64,000 nucleotides of DNA from Notospermus geniculatus (GCA_002633025.1 NMRB01000029.1:623597-687596); one strand, 5' to 3'; positions 33,291-44,098 are shown, numbered from the stretch's first letter. Notes: a model not told the origin generated them from the letters alone. A program made the numbers and translations.

Positions 33291-33837
33291 GTATTGGCGT
33301 TCTTCTAACAGGAATGGCTGCTTTCATACTTTTGTATTGGCGTTCTTCTACAGGAATGGCTGCTTTCATATATTTTCCATACTTTTGTATTCGCGTTCTT
33401 CTACAGGAATGGCTGCTTTCATCCATTTTCCATACCACTGTATTGGCGTTCCTCTAAGGAATGGCTGCTTTCATACATTTTCCATACTTTTGTATTGGTA
33501 TTGGCGTTGCCATACCATTGTCTTGGTTTTCCTCTACAGTAATGACTGCATTCAGACATTCCATACCATTGTATTGGCTTTCCCCTACAGTAATGATTGC
33601 ATTCAGACATTCGATACCATTGTATTGGCTTTCCCCTACAGTAATGACTGCATTCAGACATTCCATACCATTGTATTGGCTTTCCCCTATGATTGCATTC
33701 AGACATTCCATTCCGCTGTATTGGCTTTCCCCTACAGTAATGATTGCATTCAGACATTCCATACCATTGTATTGGCTTTCCGCTTCAGTAATGACTCTTT
33801 TCATACATTTTCCATACCATGTAGGCCTATTGGCATC
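33291..33837. repeat. 51-bp minisatellite, about eleven units of two types
   Basis: Units run from one TTGTATTGGC to the next. The upstream type has GGAATGGCTGCTTTCATAC and CATTTTCCATAC; the downstream type has GTAATGAYTGCATTCAGAC and CATTCCATAC. The last unit returns to the upstream CTTTTCATACATTTTCC form. Because 51 is 17 codons and the unit lacks stops in several phases, long frames run through it on both strands (203 codons on plus; 138 and 112 on minus) with 17-residue periods. No coding claim is made. Confidence 0.95.
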
Positions 33838-34759
33838 GTCTTCAGTTTTTTTGCACACTTCCATCGGCACGCCATGATATCGGATTCAAATGCAAAATGA
33901 TTTCAACTAAGACAATTGAACAGTTAGGAAAACGTGGGCAGCACATTATGATGACGTCATACACACACGCGAATACGTCATCAGAATGTGGTGGTGACAC
34001 CCCACGGTGTAAAAATTTCTGCATTCAATCTCAGATAGGTGTTATTCTCTTCTGCATTCGTAGAGTTCTTTTCTTACAAGTGCAACGATTTCCGTATGTT
34101 CCTGCATGAACACTGCCAACCTTCCTCAACGTAGATAATTCTCGTTTTCTGACAATACGTCATTGCTTTGACGTGCTCTTCACACTATCTTAATCCTTAT
34201 TTTGTTTCCACCATTGTTTGTGGTGCGCACACAAACAGCAAAATCAGCTTCCCGATGTTCGTGCAACATATCCACCCTTTATCCGTGCACGACATATAGT
34301 CCACATTTAGTTACGACGAATCTCGTGTTATGCACCTAGATAATAGTCAGGAAAGATTGAAATAAGATGATCACATTATCGTCGAGATAACAAAGAAAAC
34401 TCTTAAATAACACGTTATGGGAAATAAAGCCAATCTGACATTTACGTCGCCACCGTATAACACCATTATACACTACGGCGTCACCTTCTGTTCGAATTAA
34501 ATAGGAGTTTGCGTGTCAGTGGGGCAAACAGCAGTGGGCTCTAATGGAGGATGTATGATTACTATGGATTAGGTGTCACTGCCGTGGAAATCTTCTAAAA
34601 ACCATTCAGGTTACTGGTCCCATGTCAATTTCTTATTGAAGGAAATAGTATTCTGAAATGAAATGATGATATGAAATAAAACGAAATTTATTACTCTGAC
34701 CTCACAAATGTACATGTACAAGAGTTTAACACGCAGTTTGTGTGTTCAGGGCCACTTGC
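33838..34759. other. Non-coding stretch
   Basis: No supported feature. ACATGT at about 34711-34719. Confidence 0.5.
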
Positions 34760-34872
34760 AGCGCCGCCTATTAACAATAAAAGTCTCCTCGTTCCAGCTC
34801 TTTGGTGACGTAACAAATTACGTCACCAAAGAGCTGGAACGATGAGCGAATTTATTGTCAATAGGTGGCGCT
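34760..34872. mobile_element. 113-bp MITE, ~54-bp arms
   Basis: AGCGCCGCCTATTAACAATA at the left is mirrored by TTATTGTCAATAGGTGGCGCT at the right (one base shorter on quoting), and the inner arms CGTTCCAGCTCTTTGGTGAC, GTAA and their reverse complement are perfect around a CAAA centre. The AATAGGTGGCGCT end resembles a CTCF core. Confidence 0.9.
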
Positions 34873-35438
34873 TACGCCACCTCTTGTTTCAAGAGGTCTG
34901 TGAGGAATTTGTGAAAATACATTTTTCCTTCTGTATTTTCTAAAGATATGAATGATATCACGCCATTTCCCTGAAAACAGCACATTTTATATAAACAAAA
35001 ACTAGTAGGCTATTCGCGTACTCCACTTACTTGAGAGAGATGTAATGGACTACTTCAATTATCTTTGCTATTGTCATTATCTGATTATTGAAGTCTCGCT
35101 CTTTGGTGCAGTTGCTCTCTCTTCGACTATACGACGACTGAGACATAACGGAAATCACAAATGTGAAAAAGACAGATCAATGACACTCCATCTATAAGGG
35201 AATCATAGTCTTAGCCTAGCTATGAAATTGCGGCCGCATTCTCGTCGAATAATATAATCATAATAATCTAGACTATTCTGCGTCGTTACCAAATTGGACT
35301 ACGGCCATTTGCCATAAAGCGCAGTAGTTACTGGGACATTGATTTTCACTCAGTCATTTGGTGATGGATGTCCAGTCTCCCATCTCTCTCCAATGTAATA
35401 TACATGTACCAAAAGAAATGCCATAATTGACAACTTTA
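34873..35438. other. Non-coding stretch
   Basis: Nothing recognised. Confidence 0.5.
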
Positions 35439-35611
35439 GACAGTGGTTCTTCGCCTGAAACTAACACGACTGCAGCTATGGATGTAAAGATGGATCTGGG
35501 CCAGATATTCATGCAAGCAAGCCTGACGATGCATCCACCCCTTACTTCAAGCTAGAGTTGTTAAATATACGAAGAAGATTGTTTTATACTCGCTGAACGC
35601 CTTAGGCAAGC

Positions 35612-35844
35612 TGCCTAGGTTAAGCATCACCATAAATAGATCTATTTATGGCATCACAGAATGTCTGTCATTTTAGGCATTTTGCCTAATGTTACCGGTA
35701 ATTCTTTAGGCAATGCCTATTGGGCATTTTGCCCAATTTCTTCATTAGGCGATCTGCCTAGCATTGCCTAAGAGGCAACATTGGGCAAAATGCTTAAAAT
35801 GATAGACATTCTGGGGATGAGATAATGCCGAACCTAATATTAGG
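35612..35844. mobile_element. MITE 'TAGGCATTTTGCCTA' family, copy 1
   Basis: Filled with imperfect palindromic words: TAGGCATTTTGCCTAA, TAGGCAATGCCTA, TGGGCATTTTGCCCAA, TAGGCGATCTGCCTAG and GGGCAAAATGCTTAAAATG. The right end is ATTCTGGGGATGAGATAATG, then CCGAACCTAATATTAGG. The left end has been altered by a 22-bp palindromic insertion at 35630-35651. Confidence 0.85.
35630..35651. repeat. 22-bp perfect palindrome inserted with 5-bp direct repeats
   Basis: CCATAAATAGA followed by its exact reverse complement, flanked by CATCA at 35625-35629 and 35652-35656. The paired allele-like copy (37015-37040) lacks it. Confidence 0.75.
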
Positions 35845-36829
35845 TAATTTGCCGGTGCAAAGGCTCTCAGTGCCTCTACTGTTTCTACGGTTGAATAAAG
35901 TAGTTGTCCCCCTGTGACCATCTCATTTTGCCAGAATTTGGCCGCCGGCATCTACTTTGGCCCACCTCGAAATAGCAGATAGTATTACCTCAGACTCTCA
36001 TTCCTCGGACTACCTCCCCTTTCCACCTGCCTTGGCGACAGTCTACAAATAACCTGCGTACTTTAAGGTCGTCACGAATAAACGTACAGCAACCCACCTT
36101 TTTTCTAGTGATTACATGTGACGAGCTGTTTTTAGTCCTCTTCATTTTCGTCTTCTGGCGTCTACAAGAGGATTACCCTATCGACATCTCCATAACGATA
36201 TTAGCCGATGTCGCAGTATCCCATGGCTCAGATAGAGATTGGTATTTTCCAAGTCGTATAATCTATAAACTTCTTTCTCTGTTCCCGAATGATGGATATA
36301 TTTAACACATATTTCCTTTGTGTTCGAGCAGCAAACTACAATGGCGTGATTATATTTCGCCATTTCCATCAACAAAACGCGGACCATTGCAATGGCTTTG
36401 GCTTCTGTTGCTGTTCTCGAAGGTTATTTTCGTTTTTATTACCTCTGCCGCTTTACTCAGTCGGGGATTGACGTGAAATGTGGGGTTGGCAGGAGTGGCT
36501 CAAGGCGATGACAGCAACTTAAACTAGGACCTATAGCACGTATGCGACGATGCACAACCACAGCATGTTGTACTGTTTTTTCAAGCATTATAGTAGGCCC
36601 ACTTAGCTGATAATCGGGTACAGGGGCTAAAAATGCGTTGCCCCACGCCGCATAGGCTCCGTGCTAGCGCTAGTCCATCGCCGCCATTTCAGTCAAGGAC
36701 AAGAAACTATGGAAATATATTGGTCTTTGTCAATTTCAGTGAGAGTGCCCCATTTTGCAAAGGGTCTGCAGGACGATTTGGTCCTTCGAAGTCATGTACA
36801 TTGCAATGCAGTCGTGATGGCCATACTGC

Positions 36830-36830
36830 N
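36830..36830. other. Single-N scaffold join between duplicate copies
   Basis: The sequence after the N (AGACAGTGGTTCTTCGCC) equals the sequence at 35439, so the downstream contig repeats the end of the upstream contig. Confidence 0.9.
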
Positions 36831-38202
36831 AGACAGTGGTTCTTCGCCTGAAACTAACACGACTGCAGCTATGGATGTAAAGATGGATCTGGACCAGATA
36901 TTCATGCAAGCAAGCCCCACGATGCATCCACCCCACGTTCAAGCTAGAGTTGAAATATAGGAAGAAGATTGTGTTATACTCACTGAACGCCTCAGGCAAG
37001 CTGCCTAATATAGGTTAGGCATTATCTCATCCCCAGAATGTCTATTATTTTAGGCATTTTGCCTAATGTTAATTCTTTGGGCAATGCCTATTGGGCATTT
37101 TGCCCAATTTCTTCATTAGGCGATCTGCCTAGCATTGCCTAAGAGTCAACATTGGGCAAAATGCCTAAAATGATAGACATGCTGGGGATGAGATAATGCC
37201 TAACCTAATATTAGGTAATTTGCCGGTGCAAAGGCTCTCACTGCCTCTACTGTTTCTACGGTTGAATAAAGTAGTTGTCCCCCTGTGACCATCTCATTTT
37301 GCCAGAATTTGGCCGCCGGCATCTACTTTGGCCCACCTCGAAATAGCAGATAGTATATACCTCAGACTCTCATTCCTCGGACTACCACCCCTTTCCACCT
37401 GCCTTGGCGACAGTCTACAAATAACCTGCGTACTTTAAGGTCGTCACGAATAAACGTACAGCAACCCACCTTTTTTTCTAGTGATTACATGTGACGAGCT
37501 GTTTTTAGTCCTCTTCATTTTCGTCTTCTGGCGTCTACAAGAGGATTACCCTATCGACATCTCCATAACGATATTAGCCGATGTCGCAGTATCCCATGGC
37601 TCAGATAGAGATTGGTATTTTCCAAGTCGTATAATCTATAAACTTCTTTCTCTGTTCCCGAATGATGGATATATTTAACACATATTTCCTTTGTGTTCGA
37701 GCAGCAAACTACAATGGCGTGATTATCTTTCGCCATTTCCATCAACAAAACGCGGACCATTGCAATGGCTTTGGCTTCTGTTGCTGTTCTCGAAGGTTAT
37801 TTTCGTTTTTATTACCTCTGCCGCTTTACTCAGTCGGGGATTGACGTGAAATGTGGGGTTGGCAGGAGTGGCTCAAGGCGATGACAGCAACTTAAACTAG
37901 GACCTATAGCGCGTATGCGACGATGCACAACCACAGCATGTTGTACTGTTTTTTCAAGCATTATAGTAGGCCCACTTAGCTGATAATCGGGTACAGGGGC
38001 TAAAAATGCGTTGCCCCACGCCGCATAGGCTCCGTGCTAGCGCTAGTCCATCGCCGCCATTTCAGTCAAGGACAAGAAACTATGGAAATATATTGGTCTT
38101 TGTCAATTTCAGTGAGAGTGCCCCATTTTGCAAAGGGTCTGCAGGACGATTTGGTCCTTCGAAGTCATGTACATTGCAATGCAGTCGTGATGGCCATACT
38201 GC
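36831..38202 (+). repeat. 1.37-kb duplication, copy 2
   Basis: Aligns with 35439-36829 and then continues past CCATACTGC into new sequence (ATTCCAAGACTC), toward the channel exon. Confidence 0.9.
37004..37215. mobile_element. MITE 'TAGGCATTTTGCCTA' family, copy 2 (most intact)
   Basis: CCTAATATAGGTTAGGCATT, then ATCTCATCCCCAGAATGTCT at the left is mirrored by AGACATGCTGGGGATGAGAT, then AATGCCTAACCTAATATTAGG read in two parts at the right; arms are about 50 bp. The interior repeats the GGCATTTTGCC palindromic word. Confidence 0.9.
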
Positions 38203-38325
38203 ATTCCAAGACTCTGAAACTCATTTGCATATTTTGATGTCACATGACTAATTCCTTGCATAATTCGCCTAGTGGAAAAACGATTCTTTTAAGAAGCCAC
38301 CCCAAAATGGTATTTCAATTATATA
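38203..38325. other. Non-coding
   Basis: Short unique sequence between the duplication and the next MITE. Confidence 0.5.
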
Positions 38326-38547
38326 CTTTATCCTCGCCTCTAAGCGGTCAGTCCAGAGTACTCATGACTAGGCCTTTGTTTCATTCCATAATTGGCGCCG
38401 GTGGTTCGTTCTTTGTTCGACCAATCAGAACAAGGATTGAAGTTTGTTGGAATATTCTACTCACAATGACATGGCAATGCCTAGACTTGCCTAGAAAGTG
38501 TCATTTTCTTGACATTAATGACTGACCTCTTAGAGGCGAGGATAAAG
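38326..38547. mobile_element. 222-bp TA-flanked MITE upstream of the channel exon
   Basis: CTTTATCCTCGCCTCTAAGC at the left is mirrored by CTCTTAGAGGCGAGGATAAAG at the right (19-bp core, extending to GGTCAGTC facing GACTGACC). TA flanks both ends (38324-38325 and 38548-38549). The interior contains CCAATCAG. It ends 430 bp before the exon's acceptor site, so it is presumably intronic. Confidence 0.85.
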
Positions 38548-38977
38548 TACATGTATAATCAGGCAACACTAGCACTTCCAAAGAACTCATCTAGTATTAT
38601 AACTGTCAAATTAAGGAAGCTAATGGCTGAATTATAGCCACGATTGCCTCAATTTGATGAGAAAAAAAGCACGGTTAAATTGGGATGAATGACCAGCCGA
38701 TTCCCTTCGGGAAAGTGTTATCTTTAGCTAAATGCTCGTCGAGGGCAGCAATTAGATTTTTTTTTTCGAAAATAATTTGATCCCGCGAGCTTCAGCAGCT
38801 TATATCCGGCATGAAAGATATTTGAAGAGAGCATCTTCTTTGCTGGTTTGCCCAATGAGCTAAAACGTCGTCTGCTCAGGGGCGTTTTTGTTTGGCTATT
38901 TCAATTATCCGACTGAACATTAACGGTTTCTTTTGCCGACATTATCTGTAATGGTCATTCTGTTTCTCTCTTTGCAG

Positions 38978-39073
38978 AAAGAAGTTTATTCCATCGTGTT
39001 GAAATCCTTGATCAGCGTCTCATCTGCGATACTTGTCGGCCTCATAGTAGCTTATCATGCATTAGAAATTCAG
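38978..39073 (+). CDS. SK-type (KCNN) calcium-activated K+ channel, S2 exon
   Basis: This internal exon encodes part of a small-conductance calcium-activated potassium channel, a tetrameric plasma-membrane channel gated by constitutively bound calmodulin. The 32-residue product includes LKSLISVSSAILVGLIVAYH followed by ALEIQ. It matches from memory the second transmembrane segment of vertebrate SK2/SK3 (YSLALKCLISLS..., ending YHAREIQ), with the same hydrophobic spacing and the same YHAxEIQ end. The acceptor is a pyrimidine tract ending TTTGCAG (38971-38977) and the donor is GTAAGT (39074). The exon is phase 0 at both ends; vertebrate KCNN genes, as I recall, also have a 96-bp exon here. The neighbouring exons (S1; S3-S6 with the GYG pore) are not visible; one could lie in the N gap at 43548-44098 or outside the window. 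The paralogue cannot be decided from this exon. Confidence 0.9.
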
Positions 39074-40569
39074 GTAAGTGGTTTTATATCCAGACGAGAT
39101 CACGGCTTATATAATGACATCCTGAGGTAATCAGGAGCTCTCGGTAATCAGGAGCTCTCATGCGGTGATCGACGAAGGGAGCGAGTGCTAAGGACCTCGG
39201 ACATTCTCAGGATGGTGTGTAGAAGCAGAGAGAAGGACGGAGTATTGTACCGGTGTAATGTTTTCAAGTGTTCCAAATATCCGAGTGTTTTCCTACGACA
39301 GGCAAGTAGAGAGGTCATGGCTTCCGAATAGCGGAAAACGGGGAAACCTGTCGCTCCCCGGCGTTTGACAGCGTTGCGGACATATACGGACATGGCCTTC
39401 GAAATTTGGCCATGTACGCAGGTGGCCCGAATTTCGAAGGGTTTTGTATGAAACAGGGGTTTGTTGGGTCATGGCCGACCACAGCATAATGTATTACACT
39501 CCGTGATGTGTGAGAATAAAGCTTTGTATGGTAATACATGTAATCCATATGCAAATTTACCAACGGCCATGAAAACAGTGCACTTATCTCATAACTTCAT
39601 GCAACAACATGGACTTTTCATTTGTCTTCGCAATAACATCGCTATGAGTACCAGTTACATCAAAAATATTTTTGGTTACATGTATATGGTGAACATTAAT
39701 GTCACATTTCGTGATCATGACCAACTAGTGAAGGTGGGAAAAGGCTACAGTCTCTACTTTAAATGTTGCTCCACCGACAGCAGGACAGGCATGATCCTAC
39801 CTAAACCGGTATCCAGTTCCACCGTGCAGCACGTTAGGAACTGGTGTCGGGGTCTCGAAACCGGAAGTGTGGTCGGAATTCCTACCAGGCAGGATGCGCG
39901 CGCATCAGTTAGCAGACCTGTACATCATGCCTACATCGTGTACATCTGTGTGCAGCGCTCTAACGGCAAGCTACAGGAGTCGAAATGAGATCGCAGGGTG
40001 GTTTCTTCAACGGACTATCCCCAGGATGTTTAGCTAATGACACAAAACATCGCTGGGATAGGTCACTGAGTGTTTATCTCGCTGACATTCGTTGCACTAC
40101 CTCGCTGAATGTTCGAAGCGAGAAATGTTGGACGCCAGACGCCATCTTGGAAACTTGGCTTCTTTGGGGAATACCTGCCGCCCATACGTCATCAGAGAAG
40201 ATTCGTATTCTGATTGGACGTATTCCGACGAATCACAGCCAGAATCAAGAGGGCGACAGTAGTCTCTTAAATCGTCAGATGTAGAGACTACTCTGTGGTC
40301 TAGATCCTACCCGTCTTGGTTTCATCCGGATGGTTGGGGTTTGATTTGCATCTTCCTAGATTGGACCACAGGGAGCTGGTTTTCAGAACGAAACAGAGGC
40401 CTGAAATTCTCGCAGTAGGCTACCATCTTCCTGTTTACTCGCTGAAGCGAACGAGTCCCATACATTCGTAGGCCCACAATAGGCCTAGGGGTTAGGGTAG
40501 AACGGTGTTGGCATTCACTGTAGCCAATCGTGCACAAAAAACATGGGCGAGTCTCAAAAATACTGGCCT
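39074..40569. other. Presumed intron downstream of the SK exon
   Basis: A 17-bp tandem (GGTAATCAGGAGCTCTC twice) lies at 39126-39159. An inverted repeat CCTTCGAAATTTGG facing CCGAATTTCGAAGG lies at about 39392-39438. The longest non-repeat frame of the window (39461-39985, +, 175 codons) has no recognisable domain and no SK motif, and I do not call it a gene. Confidence 0.5.
39126..39159. repeat. 17-bp tandem duplication
   Basis: GGTAATCAGGAGCTCTC occurs twice without interruption, 53 bp after the exon's donor site. Confidence 0.95.
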
Positions 40570-40666
40570 GGGACCTTCACAAAGCTGCCTTTGTCAGCCT
40601 GATAGTGAACAATAGGTTTCGCGCAAATGGACAATAAAGTTACGACACCTTCGTGGATAAGGTCCC
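40570..40666. mobile_element. MITE family 'TTCACAAAG', copy 1
   Basis: GGGACCTTCACAAAG at the left is mirrored by CTTCGTGGATAAGGTCCC at the right. The interior CAGCCTGATAGTGAACAATA, GG and CAAATGGACAATA matches the copy at 54711-54830. Confidence 0.8.
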
Positions 40667-41105
40667 TGAAGACGGTATTGGCGAGGACTCCCTGTACATT
40701 GCCTGAACGTGGCACGTATACCGACCATGTAACGTATCATGGGCGAGAGTAGACTCTTCGCATTCAAGGCACAGCGTCTTGCTCAATCTACATAATGATA
40801 GGATGATTGGTAGAGACGAAACCATGCGGGGAAATAATTCGTCTTCGAACTTAAACACCAGAAGAGGTCGACCTGGCGGCTGTGGGTGTTAATTCTGTTG
40901 ATATAGACGCCGAAGTAATTCCGTGACTCTTGACGAAAAACAAAGATATAGAATTCGGCAATTTTAGAAGCAGCGTCAAGAATGACGCCAGTATTCCTTG
41001 TTTTCACTCGTAGACAGATCACCCGATTGTTCCTTTGTCGTGAAACGAATGCGAATGAGTTGGTTATTTTTTCACCATTAATACCAGCGTTGATTAAGGT
41101 ATCCT
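40667..41105. other. Presumed intron or non-coding
   Basis: A 111-codon minus frame (41118-40786) is unrecognised. Nothing else is seen. Confidence 0.45.
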
Positions 41106-41727
41106 TGGGTGAGGTCAAATGTTATAGTTAACTGGAAAAGTTACAGTTAAAGTTTAGTTAACTAAACCTTAACTGGGAGATTTGACCACCGTCCTAAATG
41201 TTTAGTTAACTTGCTATTAACTACAGGTTAACTAAACTATAACAGATTGTTGAGGAAAAAGTTTAGTTAACTAGTAGTAAACGCAAGCGTTTCCAATTTT
41301 GGTTTAAATTTTGCATTACAGAATGTACAGTAGTTACTGTAACGCCTAGGCGTTAACTCATAGTTAACAGGTTTGGGTGGTCAAATGTTTCAGTTAAGTT
41401 AAGGCAGCAATGTTGTTTATTCCAATGATGCAAGCTGGATTATCAGGCCTTGAATCCAACGAAAACGCTTTTCAGCAGCAGTAGCAGTCATGTTTTCCTT
41501 TCAGTGAAACTGCAGAGATGACTCCAAGAGAGGATTCATGGAATCATTACCTGGAAGTGATGGGGATTCCCCACTGTTGTTACCTATTAGTTAATTGTCA
41601 GTTAACTTTCTGTTAACTAGCAGTAAACTCATAGTTAACGTGAGCAAGGATTTTCTGGGCTCACGTTAACTAAACTATAACCATAACTGTAACTATACTT
41701 CTTAACTGAGACATTTGACCTCACCCA
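41106..41727. mobile_element. 622-bp fold-back element saturated with GTTAAC
   Basis: TGGGTGAGGTCAAATG at the left is mirrored by CATTTGACCTCACCCA at the right (perfect 16 bp). I count eleven GTTAAC sites, most within (T)AGTTAACT, including the 16-bp perfect palindrome GTTTAGTTAACTAAAC. Two internal GGTGGTCAAAT-type ends (TTTGACCACC at 41181-41190 and GGTGGTCAAATG at 41376-41388) suggest the element is compound: an 85-bp and a 353-bp unit of one family with intervening related sequence. It is non-coding. Confidence 0.85.
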
Positions 41728-43267
41728 TTAGCGCCGAAGGCCTTTCTTTCATTTGTGCCAATTATAAACAACCTTTCATACGATTAGGCCCACCATTGGT
41801 TCACTTGAGCCTACCTTGATGACGACAAGGGACATTATTAGTCAAATGACGTCATAAGTAAGTTGTTGTGAAGTGGTGCGGCTCTTTGTTAATGTGCCAA
41901 TGGTAAGAATAACCAATTTGCAACGGAGTTAATCAACTCTCGTCTGCCTTTGGTCCTTCTGGTGCAGTTGACCTGGATCATGCGTTAATGATTACCTTTG
42001 GAAGTGTTATTGGTTATCGGTCTTTATTTGCAGTCGTCGCAATGGCTGACATAATATTTTATCATTAGTGTGGTTATTGCCACCTCTCTTGGTTGATTTT
42101 CAGCCTTCGGCCAAGACTCTAGCCTATGGCTGCATGGCTGGGCTGGGACCTCAGCCTTTGGCCAAGGTTCTAGCCTATGGCTGCATGGCTGGGCTGGGAC
42201 CGTTGAGCGATTGTTTGTTCTCCTTCCTCAGTTCGTAATCTTTTGATTTCTTGGGGCTCTTGTGCCTTACCTTTTTGGTCTTCAGATGTACATGTACGTA
42301 CTTATATCAGTCCAAGATCTATGCTGAGTTGCATTTTGAGCACAATTTGGTGCCTGTTAGGCCTACTGCTCCCAGGTGATCAAGTGGGCAATTTCAGCTG
42401 AACTGGTAGTCTCATATTTACCAAATTGTTCTCTAGGCCTAGATATCATGATCCAGCATCTAATTGCATATGGCCGCCAGGCGACCATCTTGGATAATCC
42501 ACTTGTCAGATTCCTTGCTCGTAATGTGAAGTAGCCTATAGTATTGTAACTTCATAGAGATTGGGTAACCCGAAAACATTCCTGAACGAATTAATGAAGT
42601 CTCTTGTTGAAGAAGGAATGACGCCAAAGCCAGAGGGTTCTTCAACTTGAGACACTCAATTACAACATCAGCGGTACTTTTGGCTTTGTTATGAGCTTTT
42701 GAAGCATTGGAGATCCAGGTTTTGATTTCCTTTTGATTCCACGAGCTTTATACGTATCAAGCTTCTAAGGATTCCTCTGAGCGTGTTTTTATCCAACACG
42801 GATATTGAATAAAAGTGGAATCCTTTCGTCACAAAAGAGTCAAATGTAATTTCCGATGTGATATCTGGAGTATTCACTTGTAAAGATACACATAAACCTC
42901 GCCTCGGGGTGTGTAATGTGCATTACTTCTGTCTAGGAATGATGTTTGGCGGAGGGGAAGTCGAAGCGAGTTATTGATGTGAACGTTCGAGTCGAGATGA
43001 TAGCATACCTTTTAACCAATGCCATGAGGAAATTGAATGATTTTTAAAACGGAACGTGAAGTCGATTTTGCTTCAGGGTCATTTTGGCTTCATTCCCTTT
43101 TAACTCTTTTACATTCTAGCTGCAAAGATCGTCTACCACTAGTACCAGGTTATTATGGCTTTGGTGTCCGTTTCCTTATAACCTCAGCTACAAGTATTTT
43201 CTGTCCGATTATGTCAAACCATTTTTGGTATAACATTGCGGAAATACAGGCAGTTAATTCTGTAAAA
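41728..43267. other. Presumed intron or non-coding
   Basis: Apart from the 51-bp tandem listed separately, no gene is seen. Open frames up to about 100 codons are unrecognised. Confidence 0.45.
42101..42201. repeat. 51-bp direct tandem duplication
   Basis: Two adjacent copies of a 51-bp unit beginning CAGCCTT(C/T)GGCCAAG and ending ATGGCTGGGCTGGGACC, differing at only a few positions. Confidence 0.95.
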
Positions 43268-43508
43268 AAGGAGCCACGGTGGTGTAGTGGTTCGGGCCTC
43301 CGACTAGCGGTCAGAGGATCCCGGGTTCGAATCCCGCTGCTGGCGTGAGACTTTGGGCAGGTCTCTTTGCCTTACTGGCCTCTCTCCACCCAGGTGTATA
43401 AATGGGTACCGGTCGGAAATGCTCAGATTGTAGCGCTGAATGAGCAGCTCATCTGAGTTCTACTGAAAGGTTTCAGGATAGACTGGGGTTAAAGTGTGAA
43501 GTCGGATG
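43268..43508 (+). mobile_element. tRNA-derived SINE
   Basis: The head has an A box GTGGTGTAGTGGTTCGGGC (about 43278-43296) and a perfect B box GGTTCGAATCCC (43324-43335). An anticodon-like stem (CCTCCGA facing TCAGAGG) has a 7-nt loop in which AGC occupies the anticodon position. The acceptor arm has mismatches. The tRNA-unrelated body contains CTCCACCCAGGTGTATAAAT then GGGTACC, a segment I associate with conserved central regions of invertebrate SINEs. The 3' end is 40 bp short of the N gap and no tail is seen. Confidence 0.85.
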
Positions 43509-43547
43509 ACACCTCTACCGTTGTTGATATCAGACTATAAACCCAAA

Positions 43548-44098
43548 NNNNNNNNNNNNNNNNNNNNNNNNNNNNNNNNNNNNNNNNNNNNNNNNNNNNN
43601 NNNNNNNNNNNNNNNNNNNNNNNNNNNNNNNNNNNNNNNNNNNNNNNNNNNNNNNNNNNNNNNNNNNNNNNNNNNNNNNNNNNNNNNNNNNNNNNNNNNN
43701 NNNNNNNNNNNNNNNNNNNNNNNNNNNNNNNNNNNNNNNNNNNNNNNNNNNNNNNNNNNNNNNNNNNNNNNNNNNNNNNNNNNNNNNNNNNNNNNNNNNN
43801 NNNNNNNNNNNNNNNNNNNNNNNNNNNNNNNNNNNNNNNNNNNNNNNNNNNNNNNNNNNNNNNNNNNNNNNNNNNNNNNNNNNNNNNNNNNNNNNNNNNN
43901 NNNNNNNNNNNNNNNNNNNNNNNNNNNNNNNNNNNNNNNNNNNNNNNNNNNNNNNNNNNNNNNNNNNNNNNNNNNNNNNNNNNNNNNNNNNNNNNNNNNN
44001 NNNNNNNNNNNNNNNNNNNNNNNNNNNNNNNNNNNNNNNNNNNNNNNNNNNNNNNNNNNNNNNNNNNNNNNNNNNNNNNNNNNNNNNNNNNNNNNNNN
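43548..44098. other. Assembly gap of 551 Ns
   Basis: Unsequenced. Open frames that appear to cross it are artefacts of the Ns. It follows a SINE, a typical cause of assembly breaks. Confidence 1.

Larger units (their letters stand above)
35439..36829 (+). repeat. 1.39-kb duplication, copy 1
   Basis: It begins AGACAGTGGTTCTTCGCCTG and ends TGATGGCCATACTGC at a single N. It aligns along its length with 36831-38202. The main differences are in the MITE region, where copy 1 has a small palindromic insertion. A shared 65-codon frame (36108 and 37481) has no recognised domain. Confidence 0.9.

Noticed and set aside
33291-33837. Regular repeat array considered as a CRISPR array
   Set aside because: Units are contiguous with no unique spacers, and the sequence is eukaryotic.
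39461-39988. 175-codon plus-strand frame, a candidate gene by length
   Set aside because: No recognisable domain, no SK-channel motif although it lies just downstream of the SK exon, and no clear splice borders.
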